Shown here piece after piece: positions 23,138 to 31,276 of a stretch of DNA of 31,276 nucleotides (positions within the stretch are counted from its first letter, which is position 1; each line of letters begins with the position of its first letter). Under the pieces are notes generated by a model, which was given only the letters and a program-made list of their open reading frames with translations, was not told the origin of the DNA and searched no databases. The DNA lies in contig VMDJ01000076.1 of the NCBI GenBank assembly GCA_008080925.1, positions 1 to 31,276 of the forward strand. The letters run 5' to 3'. The translations under genes and the position numbers were made by a program. The stretch comes from Gammaproteobacteria bacterium. Its GTDB lineage: Bacteria; Pseudomonadota; Gammaproteobacteria; Chromatiales; Chromatiaceae.

Positions 23138-24961
23138 ATGTGTGGCATTGTTGGCGCGGTTTCACATCGCGATGTTGTAGCAGATCTTGTTGAAGGATTA
23201 CGTCGACTGGAATACCGCGGCTATGATTCAGCCGGCGTCGCTATTCTCAATGATGGCAATATTCAAAACCGCCGCGCAGTAGGCAAGGTCGCAAAGCTTG
23301 CTGATCTCATTAAAGAGCAGCCATTAACTGGAACCACCGGTGTCGCGCATACCCGATGGGCAACCCATGGCGTGCCAGCAGAACGTAATGCACATCCACA
23401 CCGCAGTGGCGAAGATGTGGTTGTGGTGCATAACGGTATTATCGAAAATCATGCTGAACTTCGCGACTCATTGAAAGCTGATGGTTATACGTTTCAATCC
23501 GAAACAGATACCGAAGTTATTGCACACCTATTAGCTCGCCACCTTAAAAGTGGTCTATCGCTTGAAGCATCGGTTAAGGCGGCACGTGAAGAGTTGGTTG
23601 GTGCTTATGGCATGGCGGCGATCAGCCCACATGAACCAGATGTCATGGTAGTGGCTCGCGCAGGCAGCCCTTTGGTCATTGGCATCGCTGATGATGAGCA
23701 TCTCATCGCATCAGATGTCTTTGCGTTATTACCGATTACTCAGCGGTTTATCTTTTTAGAAGAGGGTGATGTAGCGGTATTAAGTCGAAAAACCATTGCG
23801 ATTTTCGATAGCGAGAACAATGCTGTTGTGCGCGATGAGAAATTTTCAGAGGTAAGTGCTGAGAATACAGAGAAGGGACACTATGAACATTACATGCTCA
23901 AAGAGATCTATGAGCAGCCAGCCGTCATCGCAGAGACATTAGAAGGCCGAATCTATAAAGGCCGATTATTAGAGGAAAGCTTTGGCCATACCGCAACTGA
24001 GCTTTTCGACAAAACGAAAAACATTCACATTATTGCGTGTGGTACGAGTTATCACGCAGGCTTGGTGGCTAAGTACTGGTTAGAAGAAATTGGTATCCCG
24101 TGCCACGTTGAAGTCGCCAGTGAGTACCGTTACCGTCAAGTTGTTGTGCCCGAAGGCACTTTATTTATCTCAGTGTCTCAATCAGGGGAAACCGCAGATA
24201 CGCTCGCAGCCCTTCGCGCCGGCAAAGGCGCCAAATACTTAGGGTGCTTGACGGTGTGTAACGTGCCCGAGAGCTCATTGGTGCGTGAATCGGATGTGGC
24301 AGTGATGACACGCGCGGGTAAAGAGATTGGCGTTGCATCAACTAAAGCATTTACGACACAGCTTGTTGCCTTGCGCCTTATAACTATCGCGCTAGCTCGA
24401 CGACAGGGTATGAACCAAGATCAAGAGAAAGCCTTGGTTGAAGAACTTCACGCCTTACCTCGTCAGGTTGAGGTGGTGCTAGAGCTTGCTGATGAAATCA
24501 AAGCGATGGCTGCATCCTTTGCCGATAAACAAAATGCGTTGTTCTTAGGACGCGGCACTTTCTATCCAATAGCGATGGAAGGCGCACTGAAGTTAAAAGA
24601 GATTTCTTATATTCATGCTGAGGCCTATGCCGCAGGTGAGTTAAAGCACGGCCCATTGGCACTGGTAGATGAAATCATGCCTGTTGTTTGCGCACTACCT
24701 GATGATCCTTTGCTTGAAAAAGTGCTTTCGAATCTTCAAGAGGTGAGGGCACGCGGAGGCGAGCTGTTCTTGTTTAGTGACAAGAAGGTGAAAATCCCAC
24801 TCGATAAATATCAAGACCTCAAGTTAGACGATATTTGTCCGTCAACCGCACCCATTGTTTACAGTATTCCACTGCAACTGTTGTCGTACTTTGTGGCGTT
24901 AGAGAAAGGAACCGATGTTGACCAGCCGAGAAACTTGGCGAAGTCAGTCACTGTCGAATAA
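23138..24961 (+). CDS. glmS: Glutamine-fructose-6-phosphate aminotransferase (isomerising)
   Basis: GlmS makes glucosamine-6-phosphate from fructose-6-phosphate and glutamine, the first committed step of UDP-GlcNAc synthesis. The 607-residue protein begins MCGIVGAV, with Cys2 as the glutaminase nucleophile after removal of Met1. RRLEYRGYDSAG, THGVPAERNAHPH and HNGIIENH follow. The two SIS sugar isomerase domains include SQSGETADT, and the protein ends PRNLAKSVTVE. All catalytic elements are present. It lies 10 bp after glmU and is probably co-transcribed. This 3' end is the classical attTn7 position in many relatives; I see no Tn7 end in the 49-bp gap that follows. Confidence 0.99.
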   Translation: MCGIVGAVSHRDVVADLVEGLRRLEYRGYDSAGVAILNDGNIQNRRAVGKVAKLADLIKEQPLTGTTGVAHTRWATHGVPAERNAHPHRSGEDVVVVHNGIIENHAELRDSLKADGYTFQSETDTEVIAHLLARHLKSGLSLEASVKAAREELVGAYGMAAISPHEPDVMVVARAGSPLVIGIADDEHLIASDVFALLPITQRFIFLEEGDVAVLSRKTIAIFDSENNAVVRDEKFSEVSAENTEKGHYEHYMLKEIYEQPAVIAETLEGRIYKGRLLEESFGHTATELFDKTKNIHIIACGTSYHAGLVAKYWLEEIGIPCHVEVASEYRYRQVVVPEGTLFISVSQSGETADTLAALRAGKGAKYLGCLTVCNVPESSLVRESDVAVMTRAGKEIGVASTKAFTTQLVALRLITIALARRQGMNQDQEKALVEELHALPRQVEVVLELADEIKAMAASFADKQNALFLGRGTFYPIAMEGALKLKEISYIHAEAYAAGELKHGPLALVDEIMPVVCALPDDPLLEKVLSNLQEVRARGGELFLFSDKKVKIPLDKYQDLKLDDICPSTAPIVYSIPLQLLSYFVALEKGTDVDQPRNLAKSVTVE

Positions 24962-25010
24962 GCGACTTCTCACCCACCAGTTACTTGCTGTGGTTGAGAT
25001 TTAGGTTGAA

Positions 25011-26792
25011 ATGAAAGCGCTCACCATCAAAAACGAAAAGTTTATTCGCTGGGTAATATCAGTCACTGGTCTAAGCTTCGCGCTACTCATTATAGTGCTA
25101 AGTTTTTGGGTGCCATTGGTTAACGCTGTTGCCAATCATTTCTTAAAAGGTGTTGCGCACATCAGTGTGCAAGCAATTACCTACCAAGATAAGCAGCTGT
25201 CATTTAACGATGTGTGGGTGAGAGCACCTTCAGATCTGCGTATCGTCGTAAAGAAGCTCGCGATTGAAACAGAAATTCAGCAGATCCTCGATGGGCAATA
25301 TAAGGCTAAAGCAATCGAAATTGACCAGCTAAAAACGCATGGATTGACAGAAGATCTATCGATAAAACAAATTTCGGCAGCGCATGTAAAACTAAACACC
25401 AATAATGAATTGATAGTCGAAAGACTCAATGCCGTCGGCTATAAGCAGCAGAGCATCAAGATAAGCGAGCTAATAGGCACTCAAATTCGCTACGGCCAAG
25501 ATGCACTATCGATAGATAGCATCAAAGTTAAAGAGGCGGCTATCGATGCGCCGGTCAAAATTACTTTGCCCTCCTTGGCATTAAATGATGCTGAGCTCAA
25601 AAATCTTTCGGAACCTACTGAGATTGGATATTCAGTAAAAGTGATGGAAGCGAAAGATTTACGGACAGACATTCTTGGAGCAGCAGTAAACACTGCTTCG
25701 CTATCTAACATTAAGGGAGATGCTTCAAGTATTCGTATTCAAGGCCTCGACGTATCAAAGGCAAACATCAATCTTACGAGAGATCAAAGTCGCCAATGGT
25801 ATGGCTTACCTGTGAGCAGCGGCTCGTCAGGTAAGAAAGCGTTTGCTTGGGCTATCTCTCAGATAGTTTTAGAAGAATCTGAAGTAACCATTGAAGATGG
25901 TGCAGTTACGCCAGCCTTCAATGATGAGCTTTTGATTGAAAAGCTCATGGCAGAAAATGTGGGTGGCGAGATAGTTGATACTAAAGCCCGCCTGTCAGCA
26001 ACGCTGGGAAAGTACACACCTATTCAGTTAGAGACGGAATTTAGCCATCAAGCAGGCTCGCTCGCTATGAAAGCAAAGGGTGAGGTGAAAGGGCTAGTGC
26101 TTAACCATATTGATGGTTATATCTCGAATGACTTGGGTCACAACTTTGAGCGAGGCCAACTAAGCGATACTTTCACGCTAGCGATAAAAGATAAGCAAAT
26201 GACAATGAGCAATCAGCTTGAAGTGCGCGACCTTAAAGCGATTGCGATCGAAGGGAAGCAAGGACCTCCTCTTGGCTTGGCGGTCAAGTTACTTCAAGAC
26301 AAAGATGGCATTTTACGCATCTCGGTTCCTATCGAGGGTGATCTGGATAACCCGGAGTTTAAGATCGCTAAGGCGCTAACGCCGGTGATTACCAAGGCGG
26401 TGACCTTAGCAGCAGCATCCAATATTCAGCCATTAGGCACCGTATTACTGGTTAAAGACTTGCTTGATAAAACGTTGTTGAAAGTCAGCTTTGAGCCGGC
26501 TTTCTTTCAAGCTGGTACGGCAGTCTTATCAAAAGGTCAGGCAGAGAATATGCGAGAGCTGGCGAAAAAGCTGAGTAAAACGCCAAACCTGCAAGTGAGG
26601 TTATGCGGGGTAGTAACGCCAGTCGATAAAGCTAAGCCGGATGAGGCATTTAAAAAGTTGGGCGAGGCACGAGCTGACGCAGTGAAAAAACTTCTCTTAG
26701 CTGAGCGTCTCCCAAGCGATCAAGTCATTCCCTGCCCACCTTATCGAGATGACGCAGAGGCGGCAAAACCACGGGTTGATATCACCCTTTAA
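25011..26792 (+). CDS. DUF748/AsmA-like membrane-anchored protein of unknown function
   Basis: This 593-residue protein has an N-terminal membrane anchor (about 13-40, WVISVTGLSFALLIIVLSFW) and otherwise looks periplasmic. The long middle part is made of short beta-strand-like repeats typical of AsmA-like proteins. A DUF748-like stretch lies at about 417-450 (PLGLAVKLLQDKDGILRI, then VPIEGDLDNPEF). The C-terminal part (490-593) has FFQAGTAVLSKGQAENM and resembles the tail of DUF748 proteins and, loosely, OmpA-type domains. AsmA/TamB-like families are linked to lipid transport between membranes, but no role can be assigned here. It stands alone between glmS and uvrD, 49 bp from each side. Confidence 0.7.
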   Translation: MKALTIKNEKFIRWVISVTGLSFALLIIVLSFWVPLVNAVANHFLKGVAHISVQAITYQDKQLSFNDVWVRAPSDLRIVVKKLAIETEIQQILDGQYKAKAIEIDQLKTHGLTEDLSIKQISAAHVKLNTNNELIVERLNAVGYKQQSIKISELIGTQIRYGQDALSIDSIKVKEAAIDAPVKITLPSLALNDAELKNLSEPTEIGYSVKVMEAKDLRTDILGAAVNTASLSNIKGDASSIRIQGLDVSKANINLTRDQSRQWYGLPVSSGSSGKKAFAWAISQIVLEESEVTIEDGAVTPAFNDELLIEKLMAENVGGEIVDTKARLSATLGKYTPIQLETEFSHQAGSLAMKAKGEVKGLVLNHIDGYISNDLGHNFERGQLSDTFTLAIKDKQMTMSNQLEVRDLKAIAIEGKQGPPLGLAVKLLQDKDGILRISVPIEGDLDNPEFKIAKALTPVITKAVTLAAASNIQPLGTVLLVKDLLDKTLLKVSFEPAFFQAGTAVLSKGQAENMRELAKKLSKTPNLQVRLCGVVTPVDKAKPDEAFKKLGEARADAVKKLLLAERLPSDQVIPCPPYRDDAEAAKPRVDITL

Positions 26793-26816
26793 TCAGACAA
26801 TCTCGCAGCCCTTGAA

Positions 26817-26837
26817 GCTAGGTTTCGTTAAACTAGC
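26817..26837 (+). promoter_or_regulatory. Stem-loop covering the uvrD ribosome-binding region
   Basis: GCTA-G-GTTT (26817-26825) and AAACTAGC (26830-26837) can form an 8-bp stem with one bulged G and loop CGTT. It ends 3 bases before the uvrD ATG, and no Shine-Dalgarno sequence is visible there. It could limit uvrD translation. Confidence 0.4.
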
Positions 26838-26840
26838 CAG

Positions 26841-29003
26841 ATGGATGTATCTCATATTTTAGATGGCTTAAATGATGCCCAACGCGATGCGGTTACCGCA
26901 CCTCTGGGTAGCGCCTTGGTGCTTGCTGGCGCAGGTTCTGGCAAGACCCGCGTACTCGTTCATCGTATCGCTTGGCTGCTACAGGTGGAGCAGTTATCGC
27001 CATGGTCAATTCTGGCGGTGACCTTTACCAATAAAGCGGCACGTGAGATGCGTCACCGCATCGAAACACTGTTGGGCATGCCAATGGGGGGCATGTGGGT
27101 TGGTACCTTTCATGGCCTAGCGCATCGTTTACTGCGAGCTCATTGGCAAGAGGCTAACTTGCCGCAAGGTTTTCAGATACTCGATAGCGATGATCAATTC
27201 CGCATGATCAAACGTATCGTGCGTGAACTTAACCTTGATGACAGTAAGTGGCCTCCACGACAGGTTCAGTGGTTTATCAACAACAACAAAGATGAAGGCC
27301 GCCGTGCAGACCATCTTGATGCGGCAGGAGATCCGTATCAGAGACAGATGATTGCGTTGTATCGTGAATATGAACAGGCTTGTCAGCGCGCAGGTGTTGT
27401 CGACTTTGCGGAGCTTCTTCTCCGCGCGCATGAATTATGGCGGGATCGCCCTTATGTATTGCAACATTACCGCGAGCGATTCAGTGCGGTTTTAGTCGAC
27501 GAGTTTCAGGATACCAACTCGATTCAATATGCTTGGCTGCGTATGTTGTCAGGCGAGCAACACAAGTTATTTGTCGTGGGCGACGATGATCAATCCATCT
27601 ATGGTTGGCGCGGCGCGAGAGTTGAGAACATCCAAGAGTTTCAATCGCATTACCCCGAAACAAAAGTGGTGCGGTTGGAGCAGAACTATCGATCGACCGG
27701 CAACATCTTAAAAGCGGCTAACGCGGTTATCTCAAATAATCCAACCCGATTGGGTAAAGAGCTGTGGACCGAAGATGCCGATGGTGAACAGATTCGTGTT
27801 TATGGTGCTTTTAATGAGGTCGATGAAGCGCGCTTTGTAATCGATAACCTAAGGGAATCGATAGAACAGGGCAGCGCGAGACAGGATATTGCTATTCTGT
27901 ATCGTACGTCAGCGCAATCACGTCTCTTTGAAGAAGCGCTGATTCAACAAGGCATTCCCTATCGTGTTTATGGCGGTTTGAAGTTCTTCGAGCGCGCAGA
28001 AATTAAAGATGCCTTAGCTTATCTACGTTTAGTAGCGAACCGCCATGATGATCCGTCGTTCGAGCGAGCAGTAAATCAGCCGCCACGTGGGATTGGCAGT
28101 AAAACTATCGAGGCAATACGTGCACATGCGCGTGACTTTTCTTGTTCGCTTTGGTCAGCATCGCAAGACTTGCTAAAGGGTGGTCGTATGACACCACGGG
28201 CATCTGGTGCGTTACAAGGCTTTGTTAATCTTATTGAAGAAACTGCATTTGAGACAAAAGAATCCGAGCTGCCTGAAAAACTCGAAGAGGTGTTGAATCG
28301 CGCGAAGTTACGCGAACACTTCGAGAAATCGCGTGATGGCAAAGGCCAAGACCGCATTGAGAACCTAGAAGAACTTGTTAATGCAACGCGTCAGTTTGAA
28401 GTGCCACCCGATGAAGAGCAACTGACTGGGCTTGATGCATTTCTTGCTCATGCTGCACTGGAGGCGGGTGACAATCAAGCTGAAGCCTATGAAGACTCTG
28501 TCCAGCTGATGACGATGCACTCAGCGAAAGGTTTAGAGTTTCCCATTGTTTTTATCGGTGGTGTTGAAGAGGGCTTATTCCCACATTCAATGTCAGCGGA
28601 TGATCCCGAGCGCTTAGAAGAAGAACGTCGTCTTTGTTATGTGGGTATGACTCGAGCGATGCAGCAGCTGACTTTATCGCATGCTGAGTCGCGTCGTTTA
28701 CATGGGTCTGATACCTATCCGCTGCCTTCTCGTTTCCTTAGAGAGATCCCTCCGGAGGTTATCCAGGAGGTGCGTGCAAGAGCACAAGTTTCTCGGCCGT
28801 ATAGCTCAGCGGCGGGCAGCTTAAATATGGCAGAAGAAATCACGGGTTTTACGCTTGGTCAGCGTGTCACCCATCCAAAGTTTGGTGAAGGCGTTGTGCT
28901 TAACGCTGAAGGCCAAGGCAATGGTGCACGCATTCAGGTCAATTTTGAAACCGTCGGCAGCAAGTGGCTCGTAGTGGCTTACGCTAATCTGACAGCGGTA
29001 TAA
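26841..29003 (+). CDS. uvrD: DNA helicase II, UvrD family
   Basis: UvrD is a 3'-5' superfamily 1 helicase in nucleotide excision repair, mismatch repair and clearing of stalled forks. The 720-residue product (E. coli 720) has the Walker A motif AGAGSGKT at 29-36, VTFTNKAAREM, VDEFQDTN near 218, GDDDQSIYGWRGA near 247, EQNYRST, TMHSAKGLEF and YVGMTRA. The C-terminal stretch HPKFGEGVVLNAEGQG is characteristic of UvrD over Rep. No LexA-type operator is visible upstream. hemW follows after 3 bp, so the two are likely co-transcribed. Confidence 0.97.
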   Translation: MDVSHILDGLNDAQRDAVTAPLGSALVLAGAGSGKTRVLVHRIAWLLQVEQLSPWSILAVTFTNKAAREMRHRIETLLGMPMGGMWVGTFHGLAHRLLRAHWQEANLPQGFQILDSDDQFRMIKRIVRELNLDDSKWPPRQVQWFINNNKDEGRRADHLDAAGDPYQRQMIALYREYEQACQRAGVVDFAELLLRAHELWRDRPYVLQHYRERFSAVLVDEFQDTNSIQYAWLRMLSGEQHKLFVVGDDDQSIYGWRGARVENIQEFQSHYPETKVVRLEQNYRSTGNILKAANAVISNNPTRLGKELWTEDADGEQIRVYGAFNEVDEARFVIDNLRESIEQGSARQDIAILYRTSAQSRLFEEALIQQGIPYRVYGGLKFFERAEIKDALAYLRLVANRHDDPSFERAVNQPPRGIGSKTIEAIRAHARDFSCSLWSASQDLLKGGRMTPRASGALQGFVNLIEETAFETKESELPEKLEEVLNRAKLREHFEKSRDGKGQDRIENLEELVNATRQFEVPPDEEQLTGLDAFLAHAALEAGDNQAEAYEDSVQLMTMHSAKGLEFPIVFIGGVEEGLFPHSMSADDPERLEEERRLCYVGMTRAMQQLTLSHAESRRLHGSDTYPLPSRFLREIPPEVIQEVRARAQVSRPYSSAAGSLNMAEEITGFTLGQRVTHPKFGEGVVLNAEGQGNGARIQVNFETVGSKWLVVAYANLTAV

Positions 29004-29006
29004 GCG

Positions 29007-30146
29007 ATGGATGCGGCAGTTATTCCGCTAAGCTTGTATGTCCACATTCCATGGTGTGTTCAAAAATGTCCTTATTGTGATTTCAATTCACATCAAGCCA
29101 AAAGCACGCTTGATGAAGAGCGGTATGTTCAACAGCTTTTAAACGACTTGGCTGATCAAGCCAACTTTATACAAGGCAGGGAGCTCACCAGTATTTTTTT
29201 TGGTGGCGGCACGCCAAGTTTGTTCTCAGATAAAAGTATTGGCTATTTTTTGGATCAAGCGAGTCAGAAGGTGAGCTTCTCATCCGACATCGAAATTACC
29301 TTAGAAGCTAATCCTGGCACAGCCGATGCAAAGTTTTTCTCAGGCTATCGAGCTAGCGGGGTAAACCGACTCTCAATTGGCGTACAAAGCCTCGATGATA
29401 AAAAGCTTAAAGCGTTAGGCAGAATTCATTCATCTAAAGAAGCAATTGTTGCCATTGAAATGGCACGTAAAGCTGGCTTTGAGAATATGAACCTCGACAT
29501 GATGCATGGCTTACCAGATCAAACGCTTGATGAAGCGATGGATGATTTAAAGGGACTAATAAGCTTAGATCCAGAGCACATCTCTTGGTATCAATTAACA
29601 CTAGAGCCAAATACGCTTTTTTATCAAAAGCCACCGGAGCTTCCTTCCGACGACTTGCTGGCAGACATGATGGATCACGGGCAATCGTTATTGTCGGATA
29701 AAGGTTATGTGCAATATGAAGTGTCGGCTTATGCAAAAGGGGAGCAAGCCAAACACAATGTAAATTATTGGCAGTTTGGTGATTACTTAGCAGTGGGGGC
29801 TGGCGCACATGCAAAGCTAACGAGCTCTGAAGGTAAGATTCATCGCATCACGCGCTTGCGTAATCCTAAAGACTATTTAGCGAGCAATAACACCTTAAGT
29901 AATGATCGAGTTTTAGCGCGTGAAGAGTTGCCGATTGAGTTCATGTTAAATGCATGTCGATTAAATCAGGGCGTGCCGGCTAACTACTTTGAGCAGAGAA
30001 CAGGCTTGTCTATCACAGATATCGAGACGCAACTTATTCAAGCAAAAGCGCGAGATCTTCTTATTGATAGTAATGATGTTATTCAGCCAACAGCATTAGG
30101 GCATCGTTTTCTCAATGACCTGTTAGCTATCTTTGAGCCTGATTAA
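29007..30146 (+). CDS. hemW: Radical SAM heme chaperone HemW
   Basis: HemW (YggW) is a radical SAM protein that binds heme and passes it to target enzymes; it is not coproporphyrinogen dehydrogenase. The 379-residue protein (E. coli 378) has the iron-sulfur motif CVQKCPYC at 17-24. Phe rather than the extra Cys of HemN sits two residues later (CDFNSH), the feature that marks HemW. FFGGGTPSLF and EANPGT, then GVQSLDDKKLKALGR, follow in order. It starts 3 bp after uvrD and its stop overlaps the convergent tpm stop. In enterics it is usually next to rdgB, which is absent here. Confidence 0.95.
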   Translation: MDAAVIPLSLYVHIPWCVQKCPYCDFNSHQAKSTLDEERYVQQLLNDLADQANFIQGRELTSIFFGGGTPSLFSDKSIGYFLDQASQKVSFSSDIEITLEANPGTADAKFFSGYRASGVNRLSIGVQSLDDKKLKALGRIHSSKEAIVAIEMARKAGFENMNLDMMHGLPDQTLDEAMDDLKGLISLDPEHISWYQLTLEPNTLFYQKPPELPSDDLLADMMDHGQSLLSDKGYVQYEVSAYAKGEQAKHNVNYWQFGDYLAVGAGAHAKLTSSEGKIHRITRLRNPKDYLASNNTLSNDRVLAREELPIEFMLNACRLNQGVPANYFEQRTGLSITDIETQLIQAKARDLLIDSNDVIQPTALGHRFLNDLLAIFEPD

Positions 30147-30796
30147 CTTTTTGGCACTAAGTGATACACCGTTTCGTTAAGCTGGCTTACCCCACGCTTA
30201 ACAAAATTTTGATTCTCCGCTAAAGCATCAAAAGTCTTGAGTACATTAATCCTGTATTTATCTGCGTAAAGCATTTTGACTTCATCGGGTAGAACGGAAA
30301 AGGGAGGCCCTTGCATTTCGTCTTGTGGGTACTCGAGTGTGATTAAAAATGTTTCTTTAAAGACACACAGTGATTGAATATGTTTCACATAATCCTTTCG
30401 CATGTTTAGCGGCAAAGCAATTAAAGAAGCACGATCAAACACAGCCGTCACATCAGATAAATGTGCTGGGGTGAGATTAAAAAAATCACCGACATAGATT
30501 TCAATGCCCTCGCTTGACCAACACTCCAAGCCATCACGCCTACTTTGTGTGGCAGTGAGTTGGTTCTCAGTAAAGAAGTCGCGAACAGCGATTGGACTCA
30601 GTTCGATACCGACGACTTGATACCCTTGATCTCTTAACCACAACAGATCAACACTTTTGCCACACAAAGGAGCAAAGACTTTGCCGCCAGCTTGCATCGC
30701 GTTTGGCCAGAATTCTGACAAGTGCGCATTGACCGACGCTTGATGAAAGCCAATTTGATTGTTTGTCCAACGATCGTGCCAGTGTTGTGGGTCCAT
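30143..30796 (-). CDS. tpm: Thiopurine S-methyltransferase family protein
   Basis: Bacterial TPMT enzymes use S-adenosylmethionine to methylate thiols and selenium or tellurium compounds. The 217-residue product begins MDPQHWHDRWTNNQIGFHQ, the hallmark N-terminus, followed by the SAM-binding stretch VFAPLCGKSVDLLWL (40-54) and VVGIELSPIAV. Similarity runs through the whole length. It is transcribed toward hemW and its stop codon shares bases with the hemW stop (TTAA). The natural substrate is not known from sequence. Confidence 0.93.
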   Translation of the reverse strand: MDPQHWHDRWTNNQIGFHQASVNAHLSEFWPNAMQAGGKVFAPLCGKSVDLLWLRDQGYQVVGIELSPIAVRDFFTENQLTATQSRRDGLECWSSEGIEIYVGDFFNLTPAHLSDVTAVFDRASLIALPLNMRKDYVKHIQSLCVFKETFLITLEYPQDEMQGPPFSVLPDEVKMLYADKYRINVLKTFDALAENQNFVKRGVSQLNETVYHLVPKS

Positions 30797-30839
30797 GAGG
30801 TTCTCGTCTTGGGTTATTAAGTGGCGTTATTATTCAGGC

Positions 30840-31031
30840 ATGAGCGAAGCACTTCAATTTACCCACATTCAATGCCCTTACTGTGGCGAAAATCTTGAAA
30901 TCCAGGTGGATTGCTCTGAGGGCTCTCAGTCCTACATTGAGGACTGCCAGGTGTGCTGTTGTCCTATCGAAATGCGACTGACCGTTGGTTTAGACGATTG
31001 GCAGATTGAGGCAATGCGCGATGACCAGTGA
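30840..31031 (+). CDS. CPXCG motif-containing cysteine-rich protein
   Basis: From the ATG at 30840 this is 63 residues. The family signature is clear: CPYCGE at 12-17, DCSEG at 24-28, then EDCQVCCCPIEM at 34-45, with six clustered cysteines that probably bind zinc or another metal. The frame is open upstream to 30759 but that part overlaps the start of tpm and shows no family similarity, so I use the later start. The function of the family is unknown. Its last 11 bases overlap the start of the next gene, so the two are translationally coupled. Confidence 0.88.
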   Translation: MSEALQFTHIQCPYCGENLEIQVDCSEGSQSYIEDCQVCCCPIEMRLTVGLDDWQIEAMRDDQ

Positions 31032-31269
31032 TTACCAACCGATCGCCTGTGGGCTATATGACCAAATCGAGCTGCTGTTGATGCGCGGGGGTGAGATTGA
31101 GATACAACAAAAGAATGGTGCTGTTACCCGAGCTCAGAATTTGTCGTTAAAAATTCAAAACGGGGCAGAGAATCTCTGTTTTTTGGATAAAGGGACGGAA
31201 ATTTGTGTCCGTTTGGATGAGATTGTCCGACTCACCTCGGAGCAGGGCAGTGTAGAGCTAACTAGCTGA
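31021..31269 (+). CDS. rof: Rho-binding antiterminator, Rof family
   Basis: Rof (YaeO) binds the transcription terminator Rho and blocks its RNA loading. From the ATG at 31021 the product is 82 residues, near the 84 of E. coli Rof. The pattern Y-Q-P-I-A-C-x-x-Y-D-x-x-E (residues 5-17) is the family N-terminus, and the C-terminal CVRLDEIVRLTSEQGSVEL matches its strand pattern. The frame opens earlier at a TTG (31006), but ATG fits the family start. It overlaps the CPXCG gene by 11 bases. Overall similarity is modest, so the symbol is tentative. Confidence 0.75.
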   Translation: MTSDYQPIACGLYDQIELLLMRGGEIEIQQKNGAVTRAQNLSLKIQNGAENLCFLDKGTEICVRLDEIVRLTSEQGSVELTS

Positions 31270-31276
31270 AAAATAG

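Noticed and set aside
24962..25010. Tn7-like insertion end downstream of glmS
   Set aside because: The gap is only 49 bp, and I see no terminal repeat or transposition gene; the next genes are ordinary chromosomal ones.
30759..30839. Extended N-terminus for the CPXCG gene
   Set aside because: The upstream codons overlap the start of tpm and do not resemble the family; the ATG at 30840 fits better.
1..31276. CRISPR arrays, tRNA or rRNA genes, insertion sequences, prophage
   Set aside because: I read the gaps and found no regularly spaced repeats, no tRNA-like folds and no transposase or phage proteins.

Overview
This window is the replication-origin neighbourhood of a gammaproteobacterial chromosome. 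The evidence is the gene order recF-dnaN-dnaA (minus strand) facing rpmH-rnpA-yidC-mnmE, followed by mnmG, rsmG, parA, parB and a full atpIBEFHAGDC operon with glmU and glmS. This is the layout known from Pseudomonas and marine relatives (Oceanospirillales-type). Base composition looks mid-range (about half G+C in genes, by eye). I cannot name the genus from sequence alone.

Minus-strand block (1-3554): a 5' part of recF cut by the window edge, a terminator-like hairpin, dnaN, a 231-bp very AT-rich gap with DnaA boxes (best oriC candidate), and dnaA. A perfect 16-bp parS site lies inside recF (324-339). The dnaA-rpmH gap (3555-3775) holds two more DnaA boxes, a dnaA promoter overlapped by one of them, and a near-consensus rpmH promoter. 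The dnaA reading frame has no ordinary start codon where family similarity begins. The only canonical start adds about 26 AT-rich codons.

Plus-strand block 1 (3776-14492): rpmH, rnpA, yidC (no yidD between them), mnmE, murI, mnmG, yaaA, a minus-strand MFS transporter, rsmG, parA and parB. These cover ribosome and RNase P biogenesis, membrane protein insertion, tRNA wobble-uridine modification (MnmE/MnmG), glutamate racemisation for peptidoglycan, 16S rRNA methylation and chromosome segregation. murI between mnmE and mnmG, and yaaA plus the MFS gene between mnmG and rsmG, depart from the Pseudomonas-type order.

Plus-strand block 2 (14590-24961): a strong sigma70-type promoter, the complete F1Fo ATP synthase operon (with a terminator-like hairpin between atpA and atpG), a clear intrinsic terminator after atpC, then glmU-glmS for UDP-GlcNAc synthesis.

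Block 3 (25011-31269): a DUF748/AsmA-like membrane-anchored protein, a UvrD-family helicase, HemW, a convergent thiopurine methyltransferase-family gene, and two overlapping small genes, a CPXCG cysteine-rich protein and a Rof-like Rho inhibitor.

No gene-free stretch exceeds 300 bases; the longest are 1902-2132 and 3555-3775, both described. I saw no tRNA, rRNA, CRISPR array, insertion sequence or prophage gene. I found no plainly new multi-gene system. The most unusual signals are the dnaA start, the parS site inside recF and the intra-operon hairpins.
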